NCBI GenBank assembly: GCA_964568735.1
Contig: CAZMRF010000086.1
Span: forward strand, 1 to 12,462
Reading direction: 5' to 3'
DNA from: CAZMRF01 sp964568735
GTDB taxonomy: Bacteria; Acidobacteriota; Polarisedimenticolia; JACPZX01
DNA: 12,462 nucleotides
The notes under the pieces were generated by a model. That model saw only the letters and a program-made list of their open reading frames with translations, ran no database searches and had not been told where the DNA came from. How positions within the stretch are numbered: the stretch's first letter is position 1; every line of letters begins with the position of its first letter. Positions 5,415-11,703 of the stretch are shown here, piece after piece. Both the position numbers and the translations under genes were made by a program.

Positions 5415-6533
5415 CTACTGGGCCGGGATCGTGACGAGGGGCGGGGCCGCTCGCTCCCCCGTGTCGGCCAGGGTGAAGAGGAGCAGCAGGAAGGCGAAGG
5501 CCCGCTTGGACTTCAGATCTCGATCGTCAATCCAGAACCAGTAGTCACGGAAGGGCACCGCCACGTAGGCGTCGTCGGGACGCTCGGGCGAGGACTGGAT
5601 CCGGATCATCGCATCGGCGGGGTCTCGGCCCGGCACGCTCTCCCAGCCCGGAGTGACACGTGTCTCCGCCAGGTGCGCCGCCGGGACCGTCGCCTCGGAC
5701 GCGAGCAGGTTCAAGATCTGCAGCATCGACCGCGTCTGGACCGCGATCTCCTTCCCGTTGGCCGCGCCGCCGCCCACGACGAGGGTGAAGTCCGTCGTTT
5801 CGGGGTCCAGCCGGAGGAGACGCCGCAGTTCCGCGATATCGGCGAGGGTCTCCTCACCGATATCCTGCGACCGGAGAGCGACAATGGTCGCGGGCTTCCC
5901 CCCCTCGGCCTTCGCGACGCGAACCGATACGGCGCCCGAGATCTGGATCTTGCGCATGAGCTGCATCGCTCGGAGGAATCCGGGATCGGCCTGTCCGATC
6001 CCCGCGAGGGAGGCCTGGTGGTTCTTCAGGCCGTTGATCGAAGCCGCGGCGGCTCCGAGGACCGCGTCCGCGGGGAAACCCGCCTGGATGGCGAAAAAGA
6101 CCGATTCCGGCTTGAAGGGCGTCATCAACCCCTCGACGAAGCGGTTTCCCGTGAGCGGGGTATAGGTGATCGTCGGCCGGTCTGTGAAGCGACCGGAGGC
6201 GCCCAACGAGACGACGCCCCCTCCGAGCAGGTCGGTCTCCGCGATGGTCCCGCCTGCGGTGACGGCAGTCTCCAGGGAGTAGCCAGCGACGATCTGCCCG
6301 ACATCGACGAAGATGGGCGGCTCCAGGTAGCGGAGCTTGACGATGTTCAGGAGCATCTGGTTCTTCCACGACTCGCTGATCGAGGTGCCGTAGTTGAGCC
6401 GATCCTGGGGAACGGTACGTGGACCCAACCGGGTGCAGGCGCCGGACGCGATCAGAGCGAGGAGGCCGAGGGTCAGACACAGCGTGGCCGCCCTTCGACT
6501 TCCGACTCCATCATGTCGCTGGTCCGAGGTCAG
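5415..6533 (-). CDS. lipoprotein of unknown function, probable CTG start
   Basis: 372 residues from a CTG codon at 6531-6533. Residues 13-33 form a lipoprotein signal: RRAAT, a hydrophobic run LCLTLGLLALI, then the lipobox ASGAC with the lipidated Cys at 33, so the protein should be membrane-anchored outside the cytoplasm. No ATG, GTG or TTG lies in frame between the upstream stop (6546-6548) and a TTG at 6428, which is three codons after the lipobox Cys and would remove the signal. The CTG follows GGAGGG by 4 nt and a plausible promoter. The mature part has no domain I can name; it begins LNYGTSISESWKNQMLLNIV, is rich in Leu/Ala/Gly, and ends with FWIDDRDLKSKRAFAFLLLL, a tail I recall from hypothetical proteins in other bacteria. 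Alternatives are a single-base indel joining ATG 6514 to this frame, or a leaderless cytoplasmic product from TTG 6428. It is transcribed divergently from the hopanoid genes. Confidence 0.75.
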   Translation of the reverse strand: MTSDQRHDGVGSRRAATLCLTLGLLALIASGACTRLGPRTVPQDRLNYGTSISESWKNQMLLNIVKLRYLEPPIFVDVGQIVAGYSLETAVTAGGTIAETDLLGGGVVSLGASGRFTDRPTITYTPLTGNRFVEGLMTPFKPESVFFAIQAGFPADAVLGAAAASINGLKNHQASLAGIGQADPGFLRAMQLMRKIQISGAVSVRVAKAEGGKPATIVALRSQDIGEETLADIAELRRLLRLDPETTDFTLVVGGGAANGKEIAVQTRSMLQILNLLASEATVPAAHLAETRVTPGWESVPGRDPADAMIRIQSSPERPDDAYVAVPFRDYWFWIDDRDLKSKRAFAFLLLLFTLADTGERAAPPLVTIPAQ

Positions 6534-6543
6534 CGTGCCCTCC
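6531..6543 (-). promoter_or_regulatory. Shine-Dalgarno and CTG start of the lipoprotein gene
   Basis: On the minus strand GGAGGG (6543-6538), CACG, then CTG (6533-6531). The ribosome site is near-perfect and the spacing normal, and the codon opens a frame that continues directly into a lipoprotein signal peptide. The ATG pair at 6514 and 6511 lies in another frame, about 23 nt from this site, and reaches a stop within 14 codons. Confidence 0.55.
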
Positions 6544-6548
6544 GCTCA

Positions 6549-6577
6549 TTGGATGCCCGAGGATGCTATGAGATAAT
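6549..6577 (+). promoter_or_regulatory. candidate promoter of the hpn operon
   Basis: TTGGAT (6549-6554, 3/6 to consensus), a 17-nt spacer, then GATAAT (6572-6577, 5/6). The predicted start near 6584 gives a leader of about 120 nt to ATG 6706. It physically overlaps the divergent lipoprotein promoter. Confidence 0.42.
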
Positions 6578-6591
6578 GTCCGACCTGTAAA
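6563..6591 (-). promoter_or_regulatory. candidate promoter of the lipoprotein gene
   Basis: On the minus strand TTTACA (6591-6586, 5/6 to TTGACA), a 17-nt spacer, then TAGCAT (6568-6563, 4/6). Transcription would begin near 6556, leaving about 22 nt of leader containing the GGAGGG ribosome site and ending at the CTG start. Confidence 0.45.
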
Positions 6592-6633
6592 GCAATCTGT
6601 GAGCGCAGGCCGACCCGCGCCTCGCCCATCCGT

Positions 6634-6697
6634 CCGGCAATGCCGGAGTGCGCGCTTACGCGCATCCCCGTATCGTGGGCGCACTCCGTGCCGGCAC
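6634..6697 (+). promoter_or_regulatory. structured leader with competing hairpins before hpnCD
   Basis: Four pairings overlap here: CCGGCA/TGCCGG (6634-6639 with 6641-6646); TGCGCG/CGCGCA (6649-6654 with 6659-6664, loop CTTA); the longer-range GGAGTGCGC/GCGCACTCC (6645-6653 with 6679-6687); and the 10-bp palindrome GTGCCGGCAC (6688-6697). The long-range pairing shares bases with both left-hand local hairpins, so they exclude one another. The last palindrome ends 8 nt before ATG 6706. The region is non-coding only if translation starts at 6706 rather than at ATG 6640. A role in attenuation is a suggestion only. Confidence 0.4.
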
Positions 6698-6705
6698 TAG
6701 GCCTC

Positions 6706-8601
6706 ATGTCGACCAGGTTGAGATCGACCGCAGCACCGGATTCCCTCGAGCGCGCCTACGCGGAGTGCGAGCGTCTCGCGCGCGAGCACTACGAGAACTT
6801 CCCCGTCGCCTCGCTGCTCATCCCCGGCGAGCTGCGCCGCGACGTGGCGGCGGTCTACGCCTTCGCGCGGATCGCCGACGACTACGCCGACGAAGACCGG
6901 TACGCGGGTCAGGATCGCCTGGCTCTCCTCGAGGACTGGCACCAGCGCCTCCTCCGCTGTGCGGGCGGCGCTGACGATCACCCTGTCTTCATCGCCCTCG
7001 GCCACACGATCGAGACCCGGCGCCTCCCGCTTCACCCCTTCGAGCACCTCCTGACGGCCTTCCGCCTCGACGTCATCCGTACCAGCTACGAGAGCTTCGA
7101 GGATCTCCTGGGCTATTGCCGCTACTCGGCCAACCCCGTCGGGCAGCTCGTCCTCCTTCTCTTCGATCACCGGGATCCCCGTCTGCACCGGATGTCCGAC
7201 GACATCTGCACCGCGCTGCAGCTCACGAACTTCTGGCAGGACGTGGCCGTCGACGAGGAGAAAGGGCGCTGCTACGTCCCGGCGGAGGATCTCTCGCGCT
7301 TCGCCGTCACGCGCAAGGAGATCGCCGCGCGGACGATGAGCCCCGCCTTCGAGCGGCTCATGCGCTTCGAGATCGAGAGGACGCGGGAGATCTTCCGGCG
7401 CGGCGCGGGGTTGCCGCGGCTGCTGGGCGGGCGGCTGGGCCTCGAGATCGATCTGACGGTGCGAGGAGGGATGCGGATCCTCGAGAGGATCGAGGAGGCC
7501 GGCTGCGACGTCTTCGCCCACCGGCCCGCGCTCTCAGCGCGGGACTGGGTCCGCGTCGTGGCGGGAAGCCTGAAGAGCGCGCTGGTCGATGCAACGCCCG
7601 GAAGCACGCGGGCGGGGAGTGGAGCGCGGGACTCGCAGACGGATGGCGCAGTCCAGACTTCTGAGCCCAGGTTCGCCGGCAACCCCCGGACAAACGGCGT
7701 GCTGGCACCAGGAGAGCACGAGGTCCGTGATGACCTGCTCGGGGGCGGCATCCGGCACGATCACGAGGTCGTCCGCGACGTGGCACGGCGGAGCCGCTCC
7801 AACTTCTACTACGCCTTCTTCTTCCTGACCACCGAGCAGCGCGCCGCGATCGAGGCGGTCTACTCCTTCTTCAGGGTCGTGGACGACGCGGTGGACGACG
7901 CGCGATCGGCGGAGGAGGGGCGCCGCGCCCTTGAGAGCTGGCGCCGCGAGCTGGCGGCCTGCTACGGGGAGGGAGAGCCCTCCCATCCCATCTCGCGGAG
8001 CCTCGCCGTCCAGATCGATGAGTTTGAGCTGAGCCGCGAGTCCTTCGAAGAGGTGATCCGGGGGGTCGAGATGGACCTCGAAGGACGGCGCTACGAGACC
8101 TTCGAGGAGCTGGAGGCCTACTGCCGCAGAGTCGCCTCCGCCGTGGGCCACTCCTGCATCGAGATCTTCGGCTCCCGGGGCGAGCGCTCGCGCCGCTACG
8201 CCGACACGCTGGGGCTGGCCTTCCAGCTCACCAACATCCTACGTGACTTGAAGACCGATGCCCTGCGCGGACGCGTGTACCTGCCAGCCGAGGAGATGCG
8301 CCGCTTCGGCTACACACAGAAGGACGCCGAAGATGGCAGGGCAGGACCCGCCTTCTCTGCCCTCATGGCCTTCCAGTGCGCGAGGGCGCGGGACCTCTTC
8401 CGGCGTGCGGGTGAGGAGCTTCCCCCTTCCGAAGCGGAGCGGCTCCTGGCGGCCGAGATCATGCGGGCGATCTACGGAGGCGTCCTCGCCCGGATCGAGC
8501 GGCGCCCCGAGGCCGTGATGGAAGGACGAGTCCGGCTCTCGCGCGCACGCAAGATCACGCTGGCCGCCGCGGCCTACGCCCGGACACGATACGCCTCTTG
8601 A
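6706..8601 (+). CDS. hpnCD: HpnC-HpnD fusion: hydroxysqualene synthase and presqualene diphosphate synthase
   Basis: 631 residues holding two complete squalene/phytoene-synthase-fold domains that are usually separate proteins. The first (about 1-293) is HpnC-like: HYENFPVAS near 28-36, first Asp-rich motif ADDYADE (57-63), second motif QDVAVDEEKGR (178-188). The second (about 350-631) is HpnD-like: SRSNFYYAFFF (363-373), DDAVDD (393-398), DLKTD (514-518). HpnD condenses two farnesyl diphosphates to presqualene diphosphate and HpnC turns that into hydroxysqualene, so the fusion could run both steps. The linker (about 294-345) is Gly/Ser/Thr/Pro-rich and has more A/T at third codon positions (15 of 52 codons) than the 48 codons before it (5 of 48). 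ATG 6706 is chosen because family similarity starts soon after; ATG 6640 would add 22 unlikely residues and run through the hairpins. GTG codons at 7699 and 7780 could permit separate HpnD translation. hpnE follows 13 nt downstream. Confidence 0.9.
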   Translation: MSTRLRSTAAPDSLERAYAECERLAREHYENFPVASLLIPGELRRDVAAVYAFARIADDYADEDRYAGQDRLALLEDWHQRLLRCAGGADDHPVFIALGHTIETRRLPLHPFEHLLTAFRLDVIRTSYESFEDLLGYCRYSANPVGQLVLLLFDHRDPRLHRMSDDICTALQLTNFWQDVAVDEEKGRCYVPAEDLSRFAVTRKEIAARTMSPAFERLMRFEIERTREIFRRGAGLPRLLGGRLGLEIDLTVRGGMRILERIEEAGCDVFAHRPALSARDWVRVVAGSLKSALVDATPGSTRAGSGARDSQTDGAVQTSEPRFAGNPRTNGVLAPGEHEVRDDLLGGGIRHDHEVVRDVARRSRSNFYYAFFFLTTEQRAAIEAVYSFFRVVDDAVDDARSAEEGRRALESWRRELAACYGEGEPSHPISRSLAVQIDEFELSRESFEEVIRGVEMDLEGRRYETFEELEAYCRRVASAVGHSCIEIFGSRGERSRRYADTLGLAFQLTNILRDLKTDALRGRVYLPAEEMRRFGYTQKDAEDGRAGPAFSALMAFQCARARDLFRRAGEELPPSEAERLLAAEIMRAIYGGVLARIERRPEAVMEGRVRLSRARKITLAAAAYARTRYAS

Positions 8602-8614
8602 GGCGGGCATCACC

Positions 8615-9949
8615 GTGAGCGAGCGCCGGAGAGCCGTGGTCGTCGGCGCCGGCTTCGCCGGTGTCTCCGCCGCGGTGGAGCTGACGAAGCGGGGTTGGAG
8701 CGTCGCCCTCCTCGAGGCGCGGCGCCGCCCCGGAGGTCGCGCGTCGTCTTTCATTGACGATGCGAGCGGAGAGACGATCGACAACGGCCAGCACCTATTG
8801 ATGGGGTGCTACAGCGCGACCCGCTCACTCCTCAAGACTCTCGGCACGGAGAGGCTCGTCCGCTTCCAGAAGCGGCTCGAGATCACGATGCTGGAGGAAG
8901 GTGGGCGTGCCGCGCGTCTCTCCTGCCCGCCGCTTCCCTCTCCCGCTCACCTCCTGTGCGGGCTCCTCACCTTCAAGGGACTGACGCTTGCAGACAAGCT
9001 CGCACTTCTCCGGGCCGCCCCGCGCTTGATGCGGCTACCGGGCGACGGCCTCACAGTTGAGGGATGGCTCGACTCACTCGGGCAGACCGAGAACCTCCGC
9101 GACCGCTTCTGGCGCCCCCTCGCGATCGCAGCGCTCAATGAAGACACGAAGGTGGCCGGAGCGGAGCTCCTCACCGCCGTCATGGCCCTGGCCTTCGGGC
9201 GCGGTGCCTCCGCGAGCGGCCTCGGCTTCCCGCTCGTCGGGCTCGGCGATCTCTACGCCGGCCCGATCGCGGGCTGGCTCTCAGAGCGGGGCGGCGAGCT
9301 GATCACGGGCTCGCCTGCTGCATCGGTTGACGTCATGGCGGGGTGCGTGGTGGCCGTGCGCACGAAGGAGGGGCGGGAGCTTCCATGCGAGGCCACGGTC
9401 CTCGCCGTGCCCCACACCGCCGTTGCCGATCTCCTGCCCGCTGAGGTGACGGCCATCACGCCCGGCCTGAAGAGCGTCGGAGAGCTCGGCTCGTCGGCCA
9501 TCGTCTCGGTCAACGTCTGGCTCGACCGCCCGGTGACGAGGCTGGACTTCTTCGGCCTGGTCGGCGGGACCATCCAGTTCGTCTTCAACAAGAGCCTTTC
9601 GTGGGACCAGGAGCGGGCGAAGGGGAGCTACCTGGCCTGCGTCGTGAGCGCGGCATCAGGAATGGCCACGCGGCCGAACGACGCGATCACGCAGGCTGCC
9701 ATCGAGGATCTCAGGCGATACCTGCCCGAAGCGCGCGGCGCGAAGGTCACACGCAGCATGGTCGTCAGGGAGAAGCAGGCCACCTTCTCCGGGCGCCCCG
9801 AAGCGCTCCATCTGCGCCCCGGCCCGGGAACCGCGATCCCCAACCTCACCCTCGCCGGCGACTGGACCGCCACCGGCCTCCCGGGGACGATCGAAGGCGC
9901 GGTGAGAAGCGGGGTGGCGGCCGTGAACTCCCTCGAGCCACAGTGCTGA
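8615..9949 (+). CDS. hpnE: HpnE, FAD-dependent hydroxysqualene dehydroxylase
   Basis: 444 residues, the normal size of squalene-associated FAD-dependent desaturase-like proteins. The N-terminus has the FAD-binding dinucleotide fold (VVVGAGFAGVSAAVEL, 8-23), the ADP-ribose acidic end ALLEARRRPGGR (31-42), and then DNGQHLLMGCY (56-66). The C-terminus has the second flavin-contact segment LAGDWTATGLPGTIEGAVRSG. HpnE reductively removes the hydroxyl of hydroxysqualene to give squalene, completing the route begun by the fused HpnC-HpnD just upstream. The start is GTG 8615 with GAGGCGGG about 8 nt before it, overlapping the hpnCD stop region, so the two are coupled. A squalene-hopene cyclase gene is not in the window. 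It converges on lipA with 24 nt between stops. Confidence 0.93.
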   Translation: MSERRRAVVVGAGFAGVSAAVELTKRGWSVALLEARRRPGGRASSFIDDASGETIDNGQHLLMGCYSATRSLLKTLGTERLVRFQKRLEITMLEEGGRAARLSCPPLPSPAHLLCGLLTFKGLTLADKLALLRAAPRLMRLPGDGLTVEGWLDSLGQTENLRDRFWRPLAIAALNEDTKVAGAELLTAVMALAFGRGASASGLGFPLVGLGDLYAGPIAGWLSERGGELITGSPAASVDVMAGCVVAVRTKEGRELPCEATVLAVPHTAVADLLPAEVTAITPGLKSVGELGSSAIVSVNVWLDRPVTRLDFFGLVGGTIQFVFNKSLSWDQERAKGSYLACVVSAASGMATRPNDAITQAAIEDLRRYLPEARGAKVTRSMVVREKQATFSGRPEALHLRPGPGTAIPNLTLAGDWTATGLPGTIEGAVRSGVAAVNSLEPQC

Positions 9950-9973
9950 TGGGCTCGGCTGGCTGGGCTTCGA

Positions 9974-10936
9974 TCAGGAGATCATCGGAAGCCGCCTACC
10001 GCGGCGATCCTCTGGAACAGGAGGGGTTCCCGAGGGACGGTGCTCGGCCGGGAGCGGGCCGGCTGTCTGCTCGTGGGCGTGGTAGGAGGAGCGGACGAGC
10101 GGGCCCGACTCGACGTGGAGAAAGTCCCGGCTCATGCCTTCTTCCTTGAGCCGGACGAACTCGTCGGGGGTGTAGTAGCGCTCCACGGGCAGGTGCTGCA
10201 TCGAGGGGCGCAGGTACTGGCCGATCGTCATGATGTCGCAGTCGGAGGCTCGCAGGTCGTCCATCAGCGCGAGCAGATCGTCCCACTCCTCGCCGAGCCC
10301 CACCATGACGCCCGACTTGGTCCGGAGCGGATACTCCTTCTTCCACTCCGCCGCCTCGCGCAGCAGCACGAGCGATCCCCGGTAGTCGGCCCCGGCGCGG
10401 ACGCGCCGGTAGAGCGCCGGGACCGTCTCCAGGTTGTGGTTGAGGATCTCGGGGCGCATCTCCATCACGACGCGGAGCGCCCCGGGCTTGTCCTTGAAGT
10501 CGGGGACGAGGACCTCGATGGCGCATTCCGGGTTGAGCCTGCGCACTTCCTGAATCGTCCGCGCGAAGTGGGCGGCTCCGCCGTCCGCCAGATCGTCGCG
10601 GTCCACGGAGGTGATGACGGCGTGGCGCAGATCGAGTCGGGCGACGGCCTCGGCCACGTGGAGCGGCTCTTCCGGATCGAGGGCTCCGGGGCGATCGCTC
10701 CCCACGGCGCAGAAGCCGCAGCGGCGCGTGCAATTCTCCCCCATGATCATGAAGGTGGCTGTGCCGTGTCCCCAGCACTCGAAGATGTTGGGGCACTGCG
10801 CCTCCTGGCAGACGGTGTTGAGCTTCAGCTCCTGGACCATGCCGCGGATCTTCCCGTAGCCGTCGCCCGTCTTGAGGCGGATCCGGATCCAGTCGGGCTT
10901 CTTGAGCGGCGGCTCGACGCGGCTGCGGTGGCTCAC
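9974..10936 (-). CDS. lipA: lipoyl synthase
   Basis: 320 residues. A radical-SAM enzyme that inserts two sulfurs into octanoyl groups on lipoyl domains. Both iron-sulfur sites are intact: the auxiliary cluster C43-x4-C48-x5-C54 (CQEAQCPNIFEC) and the radical-SAM C69-x3-C73-x2-C76 (CTRRCGFC). The C-terminal RSSYHA (282-287) supplies the serine ligand of the auxiliary cluster. TSVDRDDLADGGAAHF (109-124) and TIGQYLRPS (237-245) are also family-typical. GTG at 10936 overlaps the lipB TGA (GTGA) and follows an AAGGGG ribosome site about 6 nt upstream, so it is translated from the same message as lipB. The ~30 residues after RSSYHA are a low-complexity basic/Pro tail not needed for the family fold. 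Confidence 0.97.
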   Translation of the reverse strand: MSHRSRVEPPLKKPDWIRIRLKTGDGYGKIRGMVQELKLNTVCQEAQCPNIFECWGHGTATFMIMGENCTRRCGFCAVGSDRPGALDPEEPLHVAEAVARLDLRHAVITSVDRDDLADGGAAHFARTIQEVRRLNPECAIEVLVPDFKDKPGALRVVMEMRPEILNHNLETVPALYRRVRAGADYRGSLVLLREAAEWKKEYPLRTKSGVMVGLGEEWDDLLALMDDLRASDCDIMTIGQYLRPSMQHLPVERYYTPDEFVRLKEEGMSRDFLHVESGPLVRSSYHAHEQTAGPLPAEHRPSGTPPVPEDRRGRRLPMIS

Positions 10937-11703
10937 GGCTGCCCCTTCGCGAGGCGGGCAGAGCTGACCTCGAGATCTGACAGGGAAGGTCCGCCAGCTC
11001 CGACACTGACAAGCGGCCCCGAGCCTGTCTCGCCAATGAGAGAGCCCTCGCCTGTCGTGCGCATCTCTCTCCCGTAGATCTCCCCGAAGTGGCGCGCGGC
11101 CGAGGCGGCGACCTCCTCGAGAGCGGGGGCGCTGGCCGTCTCGGCCAGGATCGAAGTGACGCCACGGTCCGTGATCCCGCAGGGGACGATGTGGCGGAAA
11201 TAGGAGAGGTCCGTCGAAACGTTGAAGGCGAAGCCGTGGCTCGTCACCCAGCGCGCGATGCGGACGCCGATGGCGGCGAGCTTTCGATCCCCGACCCAGA
11301 TCCCCGTCAGCCCCGCGACACGCTCCGCGGCCACGCCGAAGTCGGCGGAGGTTCGAATGAGGACCTCCTCGAGATCCCGAACGTAGCGGTGGACATCGCG
11401 GCGATCGGGCTTGAGATCGATGATGGGATAGCCCACGAGCTGGCCCGGCCCGTGGTAGGTCACGTCGCCGCCGCGTCCCGTCTCATGGATGCCGATGCCC
11501 CGCGCGGCCCGCGTGGCCTCGTCGAGGAGGACGTTCGCCCGGTCGGCGCCGCGACCCAAGGTCACAACGTGCGGGTGCTCAAGAAGCAGGAGATGCTCCG
11601 CTCCCTCGCCCTCGCTCACCTCACGGACGAGATCCTCCTGCATGCGCGCGGCCTCGGCATAGGCGACCCGCCCCAGCCAGCTCCAGCGGCACTCGCGCAT
11701 CAC
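10933..11703 (-). CDS. lipB: octanoyltransferase (lipoyl-protein ligase B)
   Basis: 256 residues. It transfers octanoyl from acyl carrier protein to lipoyl domains, the step before LipA. Family motifs are clear: GRGGDVTYHGPGQLVGYP (77-93, with H84), the TGIWVGDRKLAAIGVRI block (133-149) containing the catalytic Lys141, SHGFAFNVSTDL (155-166), and the catalytic Cys175 in VPCGIT. About 40 residues after 213 form a Gly/Ser-rich tail beyond the typical LipB length. The start is GTG 11703, overlapping the E2 stop by 4 nt, or the next codon, ATG 11700, overlapping it by 1 nt (TGATG); the ribosome site (GGAT) is weak, suggesting coupling to E2 translation. Confidence 0.97.
   Translation of the reverse strand: MMRECRWSWLGRVAYAEAARMQEDLVREVSEGEGAEHLLLLEHPHVVTLGRGADRANVLLDEATRAARGIGIHETGRGGDVTYHGPGQLVGYPIIDLKPDRRDVHRYVRDLEEVLIRTSADFGVAAERVAGLTGIWVGDRKLAAIGVRIARWVTSHGFAFNVSTDLSYFRHIVPCGITDRGVTSILAETASAPALEEVAASAARHFGEIYGREMRTTGEGSLIGETGSGPLVSVGAGGPSLSDLEVSSARLAKGQP

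Noticed and set aside
5409..6590. A 393-residue plus-strand open frame opposite the lipoprotein
   Set aside because: Antisense shadow: no recognisable motif, low-complexity charged composition, and it removes the lipobox-bearing gene on the other strand.
6640..6705. N-terminal extension of HpnC from ATG 6640
   Set aside because: These 22 residues do not resemble the family, no ribosome site precedes 6640, and the DNA is a nest of palindromes; ATG 6706 lies close to the start of family similarity.
9991..10005. GCCGC-CTACC-GCGGC dyad near the hpnE/lipA convergence as a terminator
   Set aside because: Only a 5-bp stem, inside the lipA coding region, with no T-run on either side.
9996..11165. 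A 389-residue minus-strand frame overlapping lipA and lipB
   Set aside because: Alternative frame of lipA/lipB, Arg/Ala/Pro-rich; the authentic frames contain both iron-sulfur motifs and the LipB catalytic residues.
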